Below, in pieces: positions 1-8,646 of a DNA stretch of 35,798 nucleotides. Within the stretch, counting starts at the first letter, position 1; each line of letters begins with the position of its first letter. Origin of the DNA: Lachnospiraceae bacterium (GTDB lineage Bacteria; Bacillota; Clostridia; Lachnospirales; Lachnospiraceae); NCBI GenBank assembly GCA_016288705.1, contig JAEELB010000218.1, positions 1 through 35,798 of the forward strand, read 5' to 3'. A program made the translations under genes and the position numbers. Below the pieces are notes generated by a model. The model saw nothing but the letters and a program-made list of their open reading frames with translations. It made no database searches and was not told the DNA's origin.

Positions 1-214
1 CAACAACTATCGTCCTCAGTTCTACTTCAGGACCACCGATGTGACCGGAGTCATCACCCTTCCTGCAGGCACCGAGATGTGCCAGCCCGGCGACAACGTT
101 GAGATGACCATCGAGCTCATCCATCCCATCGCCATGGAGCAGGGACTTACCTTCGCTATCCGTGAAGGCGGACGTACAGTCGGATCGGGAAGAGTTGTTT
201 CCATCGTCGAGTGA
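1..214 (+). CDS. tuf: Elongation factor Tu, C-terminal fragment (5' end outside window)
   Basis: The first 71 readable codons (frame from base 2) encode the end of EF-Tu domain III, including YFRTTDVTG, the [10 protein letters not shown] strand and the terminal [15 protein letters not shown] motif. EF-Tu delivers aminoacyl-tRNA to the ribosome as a GTP complex; the GTPase domain lies outside the window. The gene ends in TGA and is followed within 25 bases by a strong intrinsic terminator, so it closes a transcription unit, presumably the str operon (rpsL-rpsG-fusA-tuf), although only tuf is visible here. No frame problem is seen. Confidence 0.97.
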   Translation, partial: NNYRPQFYFRTTDVTGVITLPAGTEMCQPGDNVEMTIELIHPIAMEQGLTFAIREGGRTVGSGRVVSIVE

Positions 215-237
215 TATTTGAGTAATACGTTTTTACG

Positions 238-270
238 GGCTCCCGGGATCATTCCCGGGAGCCTTTTTTT
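238..270 (+). terminator. Intrinsic terminator after tuf
   Basis: A perfect 11-bp stem (238-248 with 253-263) closes a four-base TCAT loop and runs straight into seven T residues. This is a textbook rho-independent terminator 24 bases after the tuf stop codon. It should insulate tuf from the transporter gene downstream. Confidence 0.95.
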
Positions 271-373
271 CGGCCTTATTCCCCCGGTCCGTCCTTCCGC
301 TCTTATTTCCGGCCTTATTTCCCGGATCCGTCCTTCCTGTCTTATCTCCGGTCAGATTTCCCCGGCCCATCTG
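271..373. repeat. Imperfect 39-bp tandem repeat, about 2.6 copies
   Basis: Two 39-bp units (271-309 and 310-348) share the blocks CGGCCTTATT, CCGG-TCCGTCCTTCC and TCTTAT. A third partial, more diverged copy begins CGGTCAGATTTCCCCGG (349-373). One strand is pyrimidine-rich. The array sits between the tuf terminator and the next promoter. No open reading frame in it looks real. It may be slippage-generated spacer DNA. Confidence 0.75.
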
Positions 374-402
374 TTGAAGATTGCCCCGAAAAGGAATATA
401 AT
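374..402 (+). promoter_or_regulatory. Sigma-A-type promoter for the transporter gene
   Basis: A TTGAAG -35 box (374-379) is separated by exactly 17 bases from a perfect TATAAT -10 box (397-402). Transcription would start near base 409 and give a leader of about 70 nt before the GTG start at 482. The leader has two small hairpins (421-425/431-435 and 438-441/449-452) ahead of the GGAGG ribosome binding site at 467-471. Confidence 0.7.
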
Positions 403-481
403 TCACTCTGTTGTGACATCGGGTGGGGCTCACCCTGCCCGGTTCTTTCGGGTATGTATAGGGAACGGAGGTTGAAAGATC

Positions 482-1840
482 GTGTCCGGCGTGACTTTAT
501 TTGCGACAATAGCTTTTATCATAATATATCTGTGTATCTTCATATTTCAGAATGCAAGGCCTTACATAGCCCTGGCGGGGGCAGCCTTTTTCATCATCGT
601 GGGGAGCCTCGGGATCTTTCCCGATTTCACCTACACCCTGCCCATGGGGCTCGGTCAGATCGACTGGAACGTGCTCATGATGATAGCCGGTACCATGGGA
701 ACGGTGTCACTCTTCATCGATTCGGGAATGCCGGAACTCATGAGCGATATACTGCTTTCAAAGGTCCATACCGTGAAGATGATGGTCATAGTCATGTCCG
801 TATTTGCCGGGATCGTGTCGGCCTTCGTGGACAATGTGGCCACTGTCCTTATGATCGCCCCCGTGGCCCTTTCCGTGTGTAAGAAGCTTAAGATATCGCC
901 GATCCCGGTGATCATCAGCATATCCCTGTCCTCGAACCTGCAGGGCGCGGCCACTCTGGTGGGCGATACCACCTCGATCCTCCTCAGCAAGGCGGCGGGC
1001 CTTGACTTCATGGATTTCTTTGTGGTGGACGGAAAGCCCGGCATGTTCTGGGTGACCGAGGCGGGAGCGCTGGTCTCGGTCTTCATAATGCTGGTGATCT
1101 TCAGGGATCAGAACCAGACCATCGAGGAAAATGAGAGAACGAAGGTGGAGGACAAGGTGCCGACGATCCTCCTGCTCCTGACCATCCTGTCCCTGATACT
1201 GGCTTCCTTCATACCCTACAAGGATAACGCTGCTCCCGGGCAGTTCTACAAGCCTGACATCACCAACGGCCTGATCTGCATCACATATTTCGCCATAGGT
1301 CTCATCAGGGAAGTGATCAGAACGAAAAATAAGGACGCCGTGAAAAAGGCCCTTAAGGAGCTGGATTACTACACCCTTCTCCTCCTCATGGGACTGTTCA
1401 TCATAATCGGAGCCGTGGTGGAGGCGGGACTTATAGATGAGATAGGCGGACTTATAGCGGGTCTTTCCGGAGACGGGAGCAGGCTTTCGGTGTTTTTCGT
1501 CTATTCCGTCATCGTGTGGATGTCCGTTCTCGCCTCTGCCTTTGTGGATAATATCCCCTATACCGCCACCATGCTGCCGGTGGTGGCCGTGGTGGCCAGC
1601 AGGCTGTCCGCCTCGGGGACCGTGGTACCCGCAAATCTGCTGTACTTCGGACTCCTGGTGGGGGCGACCCTTGGAGGGAACATCACTCCCATCGGAGCAT
1701 CGGCAAATATAACCGGCATAGGGATCCTGAAAAAGGCGGGTGAGGATGTGAAGTCCTCGGACTTCATGAAGATAAGCGTACCCTTCACCCTCGGAGCCGT
1801 GGGCTCGGGCTGGATACTTTTGTGGTTCATCTGGATGTAA
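482..1840 (+). CDS. SLC13/ArsB-NhaD-type membrane transporter
   Basis: This 452-residue polytopic membrane protein belongs to the ion-transporter superfamily that includes SLC13/DASS, CitMHS, ArsB and NhaD. It shows the family's internal duplication: SAFVDN at residues 113-118 and again at 352-357, each followed by a hydrophobic helix, plus paired glycine-rich loops (LQGAATLVGD at 153-162; GATLGGN and GASANI at 394-409). These loops form the substrate and cation sites in solved relatives. The substrate cannot be read from sequence; dicarboxylate/Na+, arsenite or Na+/H+ exchange are all possible. The start is GTG, chosen because GGAGG (467-471) lies 10 bases upstream. It has its own promoter, and only a 77-base gap separates it from the next gene. 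Confidence 0.85.
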   Translation: MSGVTLFATIAFIIIYLCIFIFQNARPYIALAGAAFFIIVGSLGIFPDFTYTLPMGLGQIDWNVLMMIAGTMGTVSLFIDSGMPELMSDILLSKVHTVKMMVIVMSVFAGIVSAFVDNVATVLMIAPVALSVCKKLKISPIPVIISISLSSNLQGAATLVGDTTSILLSKAAGLDFMDFFVVDGKPGMFWVTEAGALVSVFIMLVIFRDQNQTIEENERTKVEDKVPTILLLLTILSLILASFIPYKDNAAPGQFYKPDITNGLICITYFAIGLIREVIRTKNKDAVKKALKELDYYTLLLLMGLFIIIGAVVEAGLIDEIGGLIAGLSGDGSRLSVFFVYSVIVWMSVLASAFVDNIPYTATMLPVVAVVASRLSASGTVVPANLLYFGLLVGATLGGNITPIGASANITGIGILKKAGEDVKSSDFMKISVPFTLGAVGSGWILLWFIWM

Positions 1841-1917
1841 GAAAGCAGCGGGGCGGCTTCCGTCTCCCTGCGCAATGGGCCCGCTGCGGACTGTAAGGGT
1901 CCCGGAGGAAATAAAGC

Positions 1918-2778
1918 ATGCTTGTATCTGACAAATGGAGGGATTATGAGGTCCTGGACGCTTCAGACGGTGAAAAGCTGGAGCGCTGGGGACAGTATGT
2001 CCTCATCAGGCCCGATCCCCAGGTGATCTGGAATACCGGGAGAAAGGATCCCCGCTGGAAGACTGCGGATGCCTGTTATCACAGGTCCTCCACCGGAGGA
2101 GGCTCCTGGGAGATCAGGGATCTGCCCGAAAGGTGGACCATTTCCTACGGCTCCTTCACCTTTGCGATCAAACCCTTCAGCTTCAAGCACACGGGTCTCT
2201 TCCCCGAGCAGGCCGTGAACTGGGAGAGGATACACGACCTGGTGAAGGGCAGGACCGCGAAGATCCTGAATCTCTTTGCCTATACCGGAGGGGCTACGGT
2301 GGCAGCCGCTTCCGCAGGGGGCTTTGTGACCCATGTGGACGCGTCAAAGGGCATGGTCACCTGGGGCAAGGAAAACGCCTCCCTTTCAGGGATCCCCGAA
2401 AACAGGGTCAGATGGCTCACCGACGACTGCCTTAAGTTCATAAGGCGGGAGATCCGGAGGGGAAATAAGTACGACGGCATCATCATGGACCCACCTTCCT
2501 ACGGAAGAGGGCCGGGAGGCGAGGTCTGGAAACTGGAAAAGGATATCTATCCTTTCCTGACGGAGGCAGCGGAGCTGCTGTCCGACGAGCCCTTATTTGT
2601 GCTGATAAATTCATATACCACGGGACTGCAGAGCGGTACGATGGCGTATATGTCGGACTCCGTGTTTACTAAGAGGTTCGGCGGACATACGGAGGCTGAT
2701 GAGACCGGACTTCCCGTGTCCTCCTCGGGGCTGATCCTCCCCTGCGGCTGCTCGGCCCTGTGGCTCGGGACGAAATGA
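1918..2778 (+). CDS. Class I SAM-dependent methyltransferase, RlmI/RlmK-like
   Basis: The 286-residue protein has a Rossmann-type methyltransferase core: motif I NLFAYTGG (118-125), the acidic end of strand 2 at D141, and a DPPSYG motif IV (191-196) typical of the COG1092 group that methylates 23S rRNA. The FKHTGLFPEQ segment (89-98) before the SAM site is also characteristic. It is shorter than RlmI and has no PUA domain, so it could be a relative with another RNA target. The start has GGAGG at 1904-1908. The preceding gap contains an 8-bp inverted repeat (1845-1852/1880-1887) with a 27-base loop and no T-run, so it is not a clear terminator. The gene ends in an ATGA overlap with the next gene. 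Confidence 0.85.
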   Translation: MLVSDKWRDYEVLDASDGEKLERWGQYVLIRPDPQVIWNTGRKDPRWKTADACYHRSSTGGGSWEIRDLPERWTISYGSFTFAIKPFSFKHTGLFPEQAVNWERIHDLVKGRTAKILNLFAYTGGATVAAASAGGFVTHVDASKGMVTWGKENASLSGIPENRVRWLTDDCLKFIRREIRRGNKYDGIIMDPPSYGRGPGGEVWKLEKDIYPFLTEAAELLSDEPLFVLINSYTTGLQSGTMAYMSDSVFTKRFGGHTEADETGLPVSSSGLILPCGCSALWLGTK

Positions 2779-4595
2779 TGCGGGATAATACTGATCCACA
2801 AATAAAGACCGGGCCGGGAGCGGCGGATATCATAATGTTTCTGATATCGCCCGCCCTTTCATTCCTGCTCTCGGAACTCCTGCTCAGGAATCCCTTTAAA
2901 CACATGTATCTCAGGGCGGTGCCCCTGAACCTTGCGTTCTACTACCTTGCTACCCTGTTCCTCTTCTTCCTCACGGGCAGCCTCAGGGCGGGACTCATGT
3001 CCGTGACCCTGTGGTCCATGCTCTTTTCAACGCTGAACATGTATGTCTACAGGTTCCGGTCCGTGCCGGTGTCCCCCTGGGACATCAGATCCGCCGGGAC
3101 AGCCCTGTCCGTGGCGGGGGAGTACGATTTTGACCTGAAGCCGGACAAGGTACTGGTCTTCGGGGCCGCAGCTCTCCTCGTTCTCTGCGAGTTTTTATTT
3201 GTAAAGTATTCGCTGAACACCCGGTTCACGAGGAAAAGGATCCTGGCAAGGCTTTTGGGGCTTTGCCTCTCCGCTTTCGGGATAACGCTTCTCTTCCTGT
3301 CTCTTTGGGACGAACACACGGTGCAGTACAGGTACAGGCTGTACGACAAGCTGTTCACTCCCGATACCATGCAGTACCGTGACGGCACGGCCGTCGCCTT
3401 CATCATGGAGCTGAAGTACCTGGTACCCGAAATCCCCGGAGGTTACAGCGAGGAAAAGGCGGAGAGCATATTGGAAGGGTATAAGGGACAGGAGGAAAAG
3501 GGCAGGACTCCCGATGTGATAGTGATCATGGACGAAGCCTTTTCCGACCCCTTCACCGACTGCTTCTTTACCACAAATACAGAGTACATGCCATTTGTGA
3601 AGGAACTGATGAACGGGGCCGACAACGTGGTTTCCGGTGAACTCAACGTGTCCGTAAAGGGGGGCAATACCCCCAACAGCGAATTCGAATTCCTCACCGG
3701 GAATACCATGGCATTTCTGACGGAGGGCTCCATCCCTTACCAGCAGTACATAAACGGCTTCATTCCCAGCCTGGTGTCCCATTTCAAAGCCCTGGGGTAC
3801 GAGACCACAGCCATGCATCCCTACAAGCCCGGGGGATGGAACCGTGATAAAGCCTACGGATATCTGGGCTTCGACCACGTCTATTTCGAGGAGGACTTTA
3901 AGGAGTGGGGACATTCGGCGAAACTCCGTGAGTATATCAGCGACCGGGCGGATATGGATATGGTTGAGGATGTGTGCGAAAGGAATCATGCATCTTCGGA
4001 CAGGCCCCAGTTCATATTTAACGTGACCATGCAGAATCACAGTCCCTACAGAAAGAAATACGGCAACTTCAGTCCCGGGGTGGAGGTGGAAGGCGTGGAG
4101 GCCGACGCCCAGATCCATTCCTATCTCTCCCTCATTAAAGAAACCGACGCGGCCTTCAGGGATATGGTGTCCTACTATGAGCTCACGGGAAGGGATACAG
4201 TGATCGTGCTCTTCGGAGACCATCAGCCTGCGGACACGGTGATAAGCCCCCTGTGGAGGATGAACGGCGTATCCGGGGAGGATCTCACCCCTGAACAGAA
4301 CTGTTCCCGTTACAAGGTGCCCTTTGTCATATGGGCGAATTATGATATAAAGGAAGAGAAAGGACTTGATACCAGTTTGAATTATCTCTCTTCCGTTATG
4401 TGCGAAAAAGCCGGCATCACCTTAAGCCCCTACCAGGCCTTTCTCCTGGACGTCATGGAGAAATACCCTGTGGTGAGCGCAAAGAGAGTGTCAGACGGCG
4501 GAAACGATATTCTTACTTACGATGATGTAAAGGACGGATTGTCAGACTATGCTGTGGTACAGTATTACAGACTTTTTGGAGCAAAAGAAGAGTAG
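2775..4595 (+). CDS. LTA synthase family protein (membrane sulfatase-fold phosphoglycerol transferase)
   Basis: About 606 residues: five hydrophobic segments (roughly 19-35, 50-68, 72-92, 126-146, 158-178), then an extracellular alkaline-phosphatase-superfamily domain. Active-site residues seen in LtaS-type enzymes are present: E254 in MDEAFSD, nucleophile T299 in GGNTPNSEFEF, H421 in MQNHSPY, and D482-H483 in LFGDHQP. These enzymes move glycerol phosphate from phosphatidylglycerol onto a growing chain or another envelope acceptor. I chose ATG 2775 because it makes an ATGA overlap with the methyltransferase stop; a GTG at 2760 is also possible. The gene overlaps the YfhO-family gene by 47 bases, suggesting coupled expression. 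Whether it makes true LTA or decorates another glycan is unresolved. Confidence 0.88.
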   Translation: MMRDNTDPQIKTGPGAADIIMFLISPALSFLLSELLLRNPFKHMYLRAVPLNLAFYYLATLFLFFLTGSLRAGLMSVTLWSMLFSTLNMYVYRFRSVPVSPWDIRSAGTALSVAGEYDFDLKPDKVLVFGAAALLVLCEFLFVKYSLNTRFTRKRILARLLGLCLSAFGITLLFLSLWDEHTVQYRYRLYDKLFTPDTMQYRDGTAVAFIMELKYLVPEIPGGYSEEKAESILEGYKGQEEKGRTPDVIVIMDEAFSDPFTDCFFTTNTEYMPFVKELMNGADNVVSGELNVSVKGGNTPNSEFEFLTGNTMAFLTEGSIPYQQYINGFIPSLVSHFKALGYETTAMHPYKPGGWNRDKAYGYLGFDHVYFEEDFKEWGHSAKLREYISDRADMDMVEDVCERNHASSDRPQFIFNVTMQNHSPYRKKYGNFSPGVEVEGVEADAQIHSYLSLIKETDAAFRDMVSYYELTGRDTVIVLFGDHQPADTVISPLWRMNGVSGEDLTPEQNCSRYKVPFVIWANYDIKEEKGLDTSLNYLSSVMCEKAGITLSPYQAFLLDVMEKYPVVSAKRVSDGGNDILTYDDVKDGLSDYAVVQYYRLFGAKEE

Positions 4596-7089
4596 ACGGT
4601 TCATTCTGGCTTCTTCCTTCCTCCTGACCTTCGCCGTAATGTTCGCAGTCATCATAGGGCGCGGGATATGGCCCTTCGGGGACAGGGACTTCATGAGGAC
4701 TGATTTTTATAATCAGTACCTCGCTTTTTACGTTGAACTCAGGAGAAAGCTCTTATCCGGATCTGGGCTCGGTTTTTCGTGGGATATCGGTCTGGGCTCG
4801 GATTACAGGGCCATTCAGGCTTACTATGTGGCGAGCCCCCTCGCCCTGGTCACGGTCTTATTTCCGGAAAAGGCCCTGATAGAGGTCATGACTGTCCTGA
4901 TACTGGTGAAGCTGTCTCTTTCCGCCAGCTCCTTTTCACTTTATCTCATGGGACATTTTTCAAGGCACAGGCTGGATGTGGTATTCTTCTCGCTTTTCTA
5001 CTCCCTTTCGGGGTTCATGGCCGCTTACAACTGGAACATCATGTGGCTGGACGCCGTGGCCCTGTTCCCGCTGGTGCTTCTGGGCTTTGAAAAACTGGTG
5101 ACCGGGAGGGGCTTCAGGCTTTACGTCCTGTCTCTTTCCCTGTGCGCCCTCACGAATTATTACATCACCATGCTGATAGGGTATTTTCTTATCCTTTATT
5201 TCCTGGTCCAGATGATCCTGATCCACGGCTGGAGGAACAGGATCAAGGCTTTCTGGAGATTCGTAGTGTGTTCCCTGGTGGCGGCCCTTCTGTCCTGCGT
5301 CATCACCATCCCCGGGGTCATGGCCCTCACCGGAACGAAATTTGTGGGGGCGTCGAGGCTCGATCTCCCCGACAACTTTAAGATGTACATGAACCCGCTG
5401 GACGTACTCTGCCGTCACGCGGTAAATGTGGACATAGAGCTGAAAAATGACCACTGGCCCAACATCTACTGCGGGGTCCCGGCGCTTTTCCTCATGCCCC
5501 TCTGGTTCACCGACAGGAGGGTGGGGCGGAGGAAGAGGGTGTGCTTTGCATTCCTCTTTGCCCTGTTCGTGTTCAGCTTTTCCAACAACATCATGAGCTA
5601 TATCTGGCACGGGTTTAATTATCCCGATTCCCTTCCCGCCAGACAGTCGTTTATCTACATCGCCCTGGTGGTGGCCTGCAGCTATGAAGCCTGGACCCAC
5701 CTGAGAAACGCTTCTCTTGTGAGAGTGGCGGTTTCCTTTGCCCTCAGCATCGCTCTCATGGTCCTGGGTTATTTCTTCGCAAAGCCGAAGGAGGATTTTG
5801 AGCCGAATCTGGCCTTTCTCGTGACGGGGCTTTTCATACTCTTTTATTTCTTCATCTACCTGACCCTCAGGTACGGCTGGAGGATAAGGCCCGTGGCCCT
5901 GTGCATGCTCTGCGCCATGATCGTGGCGGAACTCTTTACCAATGTCTGGTGCACTTCGGTGGCTACCACCAGCCGCACGAAGTACATGAAGGCCTGGAGG
6001 GCGAGAGACGAGGTGAGAGCGTATGTGAACGACATGGATGACTCCTTCTGGAGACTGGATCAGAACGACAGGACCACGAAAAATGACGGGGCGCTCTCGG
6101 GGATAAGGACTGCCAGTGTGTTCTCAAGTACCGCCAATGCGGGGATGGAAGAACTGTATAAGGCTCTCGGCCTCGGGAACAGCAAGGTCTATTACAGCTA
6201 CGACGGCTCCACTCCCCTGACGGACGCTCTGTTCTCGGTGAAATATCTGATCACCGCGGATGAAGAGAGCCTGTCCGGTGAATTCAGGGAGTTTATCACC
6301 GTGGTGGAGGGGCGGAGGCTCTACAGGAACAAAACCGCCCTCGCTCCCGGATACATGCTTCCCGTGGACCTCGAATCCGAATGGGACACCGGAGCAGGGG
6401 ACATGATTCAGGTACAGAATTCCTTTGCCCGCGCCCTCGGCACCGGGGAGGAGCTTTTCGTCCCCGCGGAAGCCCCCACAAGGGCCAACCGCACCACCGT
6501 TAACGCGGGAGGGGAGGGAGGTCATTTCTACGCCTATCTCCACGGGGCCTCATCGGATATGGGTAGCACCATCACCGAGACCGTGGAGAGAAAGGACGGG
6601 ACCACAGACACCTACTCCTTCAGCAAGGCCGACAAGGGCTGCCTCATGGATCTGGGGGAACTGAAGGAAGGGGAGACCGCTGTCCTCAAGTCGGAAAAAG
6701 GCAGCATGGACGAAGCGTCCGTAAGGGTCTTCCGGATGAACGACAGGGTGATGAAGAGCATCTACGCCGTGCTTTCGGATGAGCAGCTGGAGGTCACGGA
6801 GATCGGCCCCTCATCCCTCGCGGGCACCATAGATGTAAATGAGGACGGGCTCTTTGTGATGTCCGTTCCCACGGAAAAGGACTGGACTCTCTATGTGGAC
6901 GGAGAGAAGCGGCCGGTCCTGCCCTTCAAGGACGCCCTGATCAGCACCAGGCTTTCCGAGGGTCGGCATGAGATACTGATAAAGTACAGGGCGGCAGGGA
7001 GCGTCGAGGGACTGATCCTTTCTGCCGTGGGGATCCTGCTGCTGGGAGTCCTGCTCATGTGGAACCGGAGGGGGATGAGCAGGGTCTGA
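4549..7089 (+). CDS. YfhO-family polytopic membrane protein
   Basis: The 846-residue protein has the YfhO N-terminal signature (PFGDRDFMRTDFYNQY, then SWDIGLGSDYRA and YYVASP), about a dozen hydrophobic segments to residue ~480, an extracytoplasmic domain (~485-815) and one final helix before RRGMSRV. YfhO proteins are GT-C-like; in Bacillus subtilis YfhO is implicated in glycosylating lipoteichoic acid outside the membrane. Its 47-base overlap with an LTA-synthase-like gene fits a shared envelope-polymer role, which is inference. Start ATG 4549 lies in the end of the previous gene; a TTG at 4576 is the alternative, with no good ribosome site. No clear terminator follows. Confidence 0.85.
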   Translation: MLWYSITDFLEQKKSRRFILASSFLLTFAVMFAVIIGRGIWPFGDRDFMRTDFYNQYLAFYVELRRKLLSGSGLGFSWDIGLGSDYRAIQAYYVASPLALVTVLFPEKALIEVMTVLILVKLSLSASSFSLYLMGHFSRHRLDVVFFSLFYSLSGFMAAYNWNIMWLDAVALFPLVLLGFEKLVTGRGFRLYVLSLSLCALTNYYITMLIGYFLILYFLVQMILIHGWRNRIKAFWRFVVCSLVAALLSCVITIPGVMALTGTKFVGASRLDLPDNFKMYMNPLDVLCRHAVNVDIELKNDHWPNIYCGVPALFLMPLWFTDRRVGRRKRVCFAFLFALFVFSFSNNIMSYIWHGFNYPDSLPARQSFIYIALVVACSYEAWTHLRNASLVRVAVSFALSIALMVLGYFFAKPKEDFEPNLAFLVTGLFILFYFFIYLTLRYGWRIRPVALCMLCAMIVAELFTNVWCTSVATTSRTKYMKAWRARDEVRAYVNDMDDSFWRLDQNDRTTKNDGALSGIRTASVFSSTANAGMEELYKALGLGNSKVYYSYDGSTPLTDALFSVKYLITADEESLSGEFREFITVVEGRRLYRNKTALAPGYMLPVDLESEWDTGAGDMIQVQNSFARALGTGEELFVPAEAPTRANRTTVNAGGEGGHFYAYLHGASSDMGSTITETVERKDGTTDTYSFSKADKGCLMDLGELKEGETAVLKSEKGSMDEASVRVFRMNDRVMKSIYAVLSDEQLEVTEIGPSSLAGTIDVNEDGLFVMSVPTEKDWTLYVDGEKRPVLPFKDALISTRLSEGRHEILIKYRAAGSVEGLILSAVGILLLGVLLMWNRRGMSRV

Positions 7090-7129
7090 CGACAGGGCTT
7101 TCTGACGGCCGTGAATGCGAAAATAAACA

Positions 7130-7157
7130 TTGATTTTATCCTGAATAGTGATACAAT
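7130..7157 (+). promoter_or_regulatory. Promoter of the ATP synthase operon
   Basis: A TTGATT -35 box (7130-7135), a 16-base spacer and a TACAAT -10 box (7152-7157) are preceded by TG at 7149-7150, giving an extended -10 (TGnTACAAT). Transcription would start near 7164, about 30 bases before the atpB ATG. It lies in the 103-base gap after the YfhO-family gene. Confidence 0.7.
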
Positions 7158-7192
7158 CCTGTAATTGTAGGAAAAGACGGGAGGTTAGTCAT

Positions 7193-7894
7193 ATGACACT
7201 GGGTGAACGGATAGCGGAAGAACTGAATGTGGAGACGGTATTTTCCTTTGACGTCCCATATCTCGGGACTGTGGGGATATCCGAATCCATCGTGGTCACC
7301 TGGATAGTCATGGCCTTCCTGGTGCTGGTGTCGTTCCTCCTCACAAGGAATCTGAAGGTCACCAATATTTCCAAGCGCCAGGCTGCCCTGGAGCTTGTGA
7401 TCACAAAACTTCAGGGGCTTGTATCCGGGGCTCTCGGCCCCAATGGCGGAGCCTATCTGGACTATCTGATGACGGTACTCCTCTATATCGGTATAGCAAA
7501 TATCATGGGCGTTGTGGGAATGAAGGCGCCTACGAAGGATCTGCAGGTGACCATACCCCTTGCCCTCATGAGCATCATCCTGGTGCAGACCTCCTGCATA
7601 AAGCACAGGGGCGTTAAGGGCTGGCTCAAGACCTTCGCCTCCCCGTCGCCTGTCATAGTGCCCATAAAGATCCTGGAACTCTTCACAAGGCCGCTGTCTC
7701 TGTGCATGCGACTCTTCGGAAACGTTCTGGGATCCTTTGTCATAATGGAACTTCTGAATAATACTGTCAGAGTCGCAATTCCCGGACTCTTCGGTATATA
7801 TTTCGATATTTTCGACGGATTTATACAGGCGTATGTGTTTGTGTTTCTGACCGGGCTCTTCATATCCGAAGGGCTGGAAACTGAAGAGGAATGA
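7193..7894 (+). CDS. atpB: F1Fo ATP synthase subunit a
   Basis: The 233-residue membrane stator subunit forms the two ion half-channels facing the c-ring. The essential arginine is R173 in [10 protein letters not shown] (equivalent to E. coli aR210), and the C-terminal [14 protein letters not shown] helix is typical. I start the gene at ATG 7193 because GGGAGG (7179-7184) is 8 bases upstream; an in-frame GTG at 7148 lies inside the promoter and is unlikely. It is first in atpBEF-A-GDC; no atpI precedes it. atpE begins 13 bases after its stop. Confidence 0.95.
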   Translation: MTLGERIAEELNVETVFSFDVPYLGTVGISESIVVTWIVMAFLVLVSFLLTRNLKVTNISKRQAALELVITKLQGLVSGALGPNGGAYLDYLMTVLLYIGIANIMGVVGMKAPTKDLQVTIPLALMSIILVQTSCIKHRGVKGWLKTFASPSPVIVPIKILELFTRPLSLCMRLFGNVLGSFVIMELLNNTVRVAIPGLFGIYFDIFDGFIQAYVFVFLTGLFISEGLETEEE

Positions 7895-7907
7895 GAAAGG
7901 AGTCGTA

Positions 7908-8138
7908 ATGAACACTACAATGATAGCCATTGGCGCAGCAGTGGCGGTTCTCTCCGCCATAGGAGCCGGTATCTCCATAGGACTGGCCACGGGAAAGGCT
8001 TCCGAAGCGGTGGCGAGACAGCCTGAGGCCAGCGGAAAGATCACCTCCATACTGGTGCTCGGATGCGCTCTTGCCGAGGCTACGGCCATTTACGGTTTTG
8101 TTATCGCGCTGCTCATTATCATGATCCTCGGATCATAA
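7908..8138 (+). CDS. atpE: F1Fo ATP synthase subunit c
   Basis: The 76-residue two-helix proteolipid forms the rotor ring. The conserved polar loop ARQPE is at 36-40 and the ion-binding carboxylate is E57 in [10 protein letters not shown]. The positions that supply Na+ ligands in the Ilyobacter ring (Gln32 and Ser66) are I24 and A58 here, which points to proton coupling. The ribosome site AAAGGAG ends 5 bases before ATG 7908. It sits between atpB and atpF as in most bacterial operons. Confidence 0.95.
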   Translation: MNTTMIAIGAAVAVLSAIGAGISIGLATGKASEAVARQPEASGKITSILVLGCALAEATAIYGFVIALLIIMILGS

Positions 8139-8151
8139 GGGGGTGATCTAA

Positions 8152-8646
8152 GTGCTGAAACTTGACCCCCTGAACATGGTCTTTATGGTCGTAAATATCC
8201 TGGTCCTGTACGCGCTCATGAAGAAATTCCTCTTCAAGCCGTTAAACAGGGTTCTGGAGGAGCGTCAGGCTCTGACCGACAAGGTGATCACCGACGCGAA
8301 GACCGCCAAGGAAGAAGCTGAAAAGCTCAAAGACCAGAATGAGAAGCTTCTCAAGGAAACGGAAAAGAAACAGGGAATGATCCTCTCCGAAGCCAGGGAG
8401 AAAGCCTCTCTGGAGTACGAGCGCATCGTGTCCGAGGCCGGGAAGAAGGCCGAGGAGATCACGGAGGACGCCGACAGGGATGCGGAGAAGGAGCATGAGA
8501 GGATGCTCGAGGACGCCAGAAAGGATATCACGGATCTGGTGGTGGACGCCGGGAGCAGGATTTCTCTCATGAAATCCGATCCCGACGGGGATCGCGCCCT
8601 TTACGACGAGTTCCTTGAATCATTGGACCGTGAGGAGAACAGCTGA
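8152..8646 (+). CDS. atpF: F1Fo ATP synthase subunit b
   Basis: The 164-residue peripheral-stalk subunit has one N-terminal membrane helix (about 9-24), then a long charged Ala/Glu/Lys-rich coiled coil to the C-terminus. The start is GTG, with an exceptionally long Shine-Dalgarno match (AAGGGGGTGATC, 8137-8148; 11 of 12 bases of the anti-16S sequence) overlapping the atpE stop codon. The stop overlaps the next start as TGATG. The length is that of an ordinary b subunit, so no delta domain is fused to its end. In a normal operon atpH (delta) would come next; here the fused alpha gene does. Confidence 0.93.
   Translation: MLKLDPLNMVFMVVNILVLYALMKKFLFKPLNRVLEERQALTDKVITDAKTAKEEAEKLKDQNEKLLKETEKKQGMILSEAREKASLEYERIVSEAGKKAEEITEDADRDAEKEHERMLEDARKDITDLVVDAGSRISLMKSDPDGDRALYDEFLESLDREENS

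Noticed and set aside
271..373. CRISPR array
   Set aside because: The units are adjacent tandem copies without unique spacers, and no cas genes are present.
421..452. H-type pseudoknot riboswitch in the transporter leader (loop GGGC 426-429 with GCCC 437-440)
   Set aside because: The connecting loops would be 0-1 nt, too short to span the stems; two simple hairpins are more likely. A covariance search against ion-sensing riboswitch families would still be worthwhile.
454..882. A 142-codon plus-strand frame overlapping the transporter start
   Set aside because: It is out of frame with the conserved transporter, lacks a ribosome site, and has His/Arg-rich shadow composition.
3195..4223. A 342-codon open frame on the minus strand
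   Set aside because: It is antisense to the LTA-synthase-like gene, whose catalytic motifs are intact; the frame's His/Gly-rich composition is that of a shadow frame.
7136..8089. A 317-codon minus-strand frame across atpB and atpE
   Set aside because: It runs antisense through the conserved a and c subunits and has no recognisable motif.
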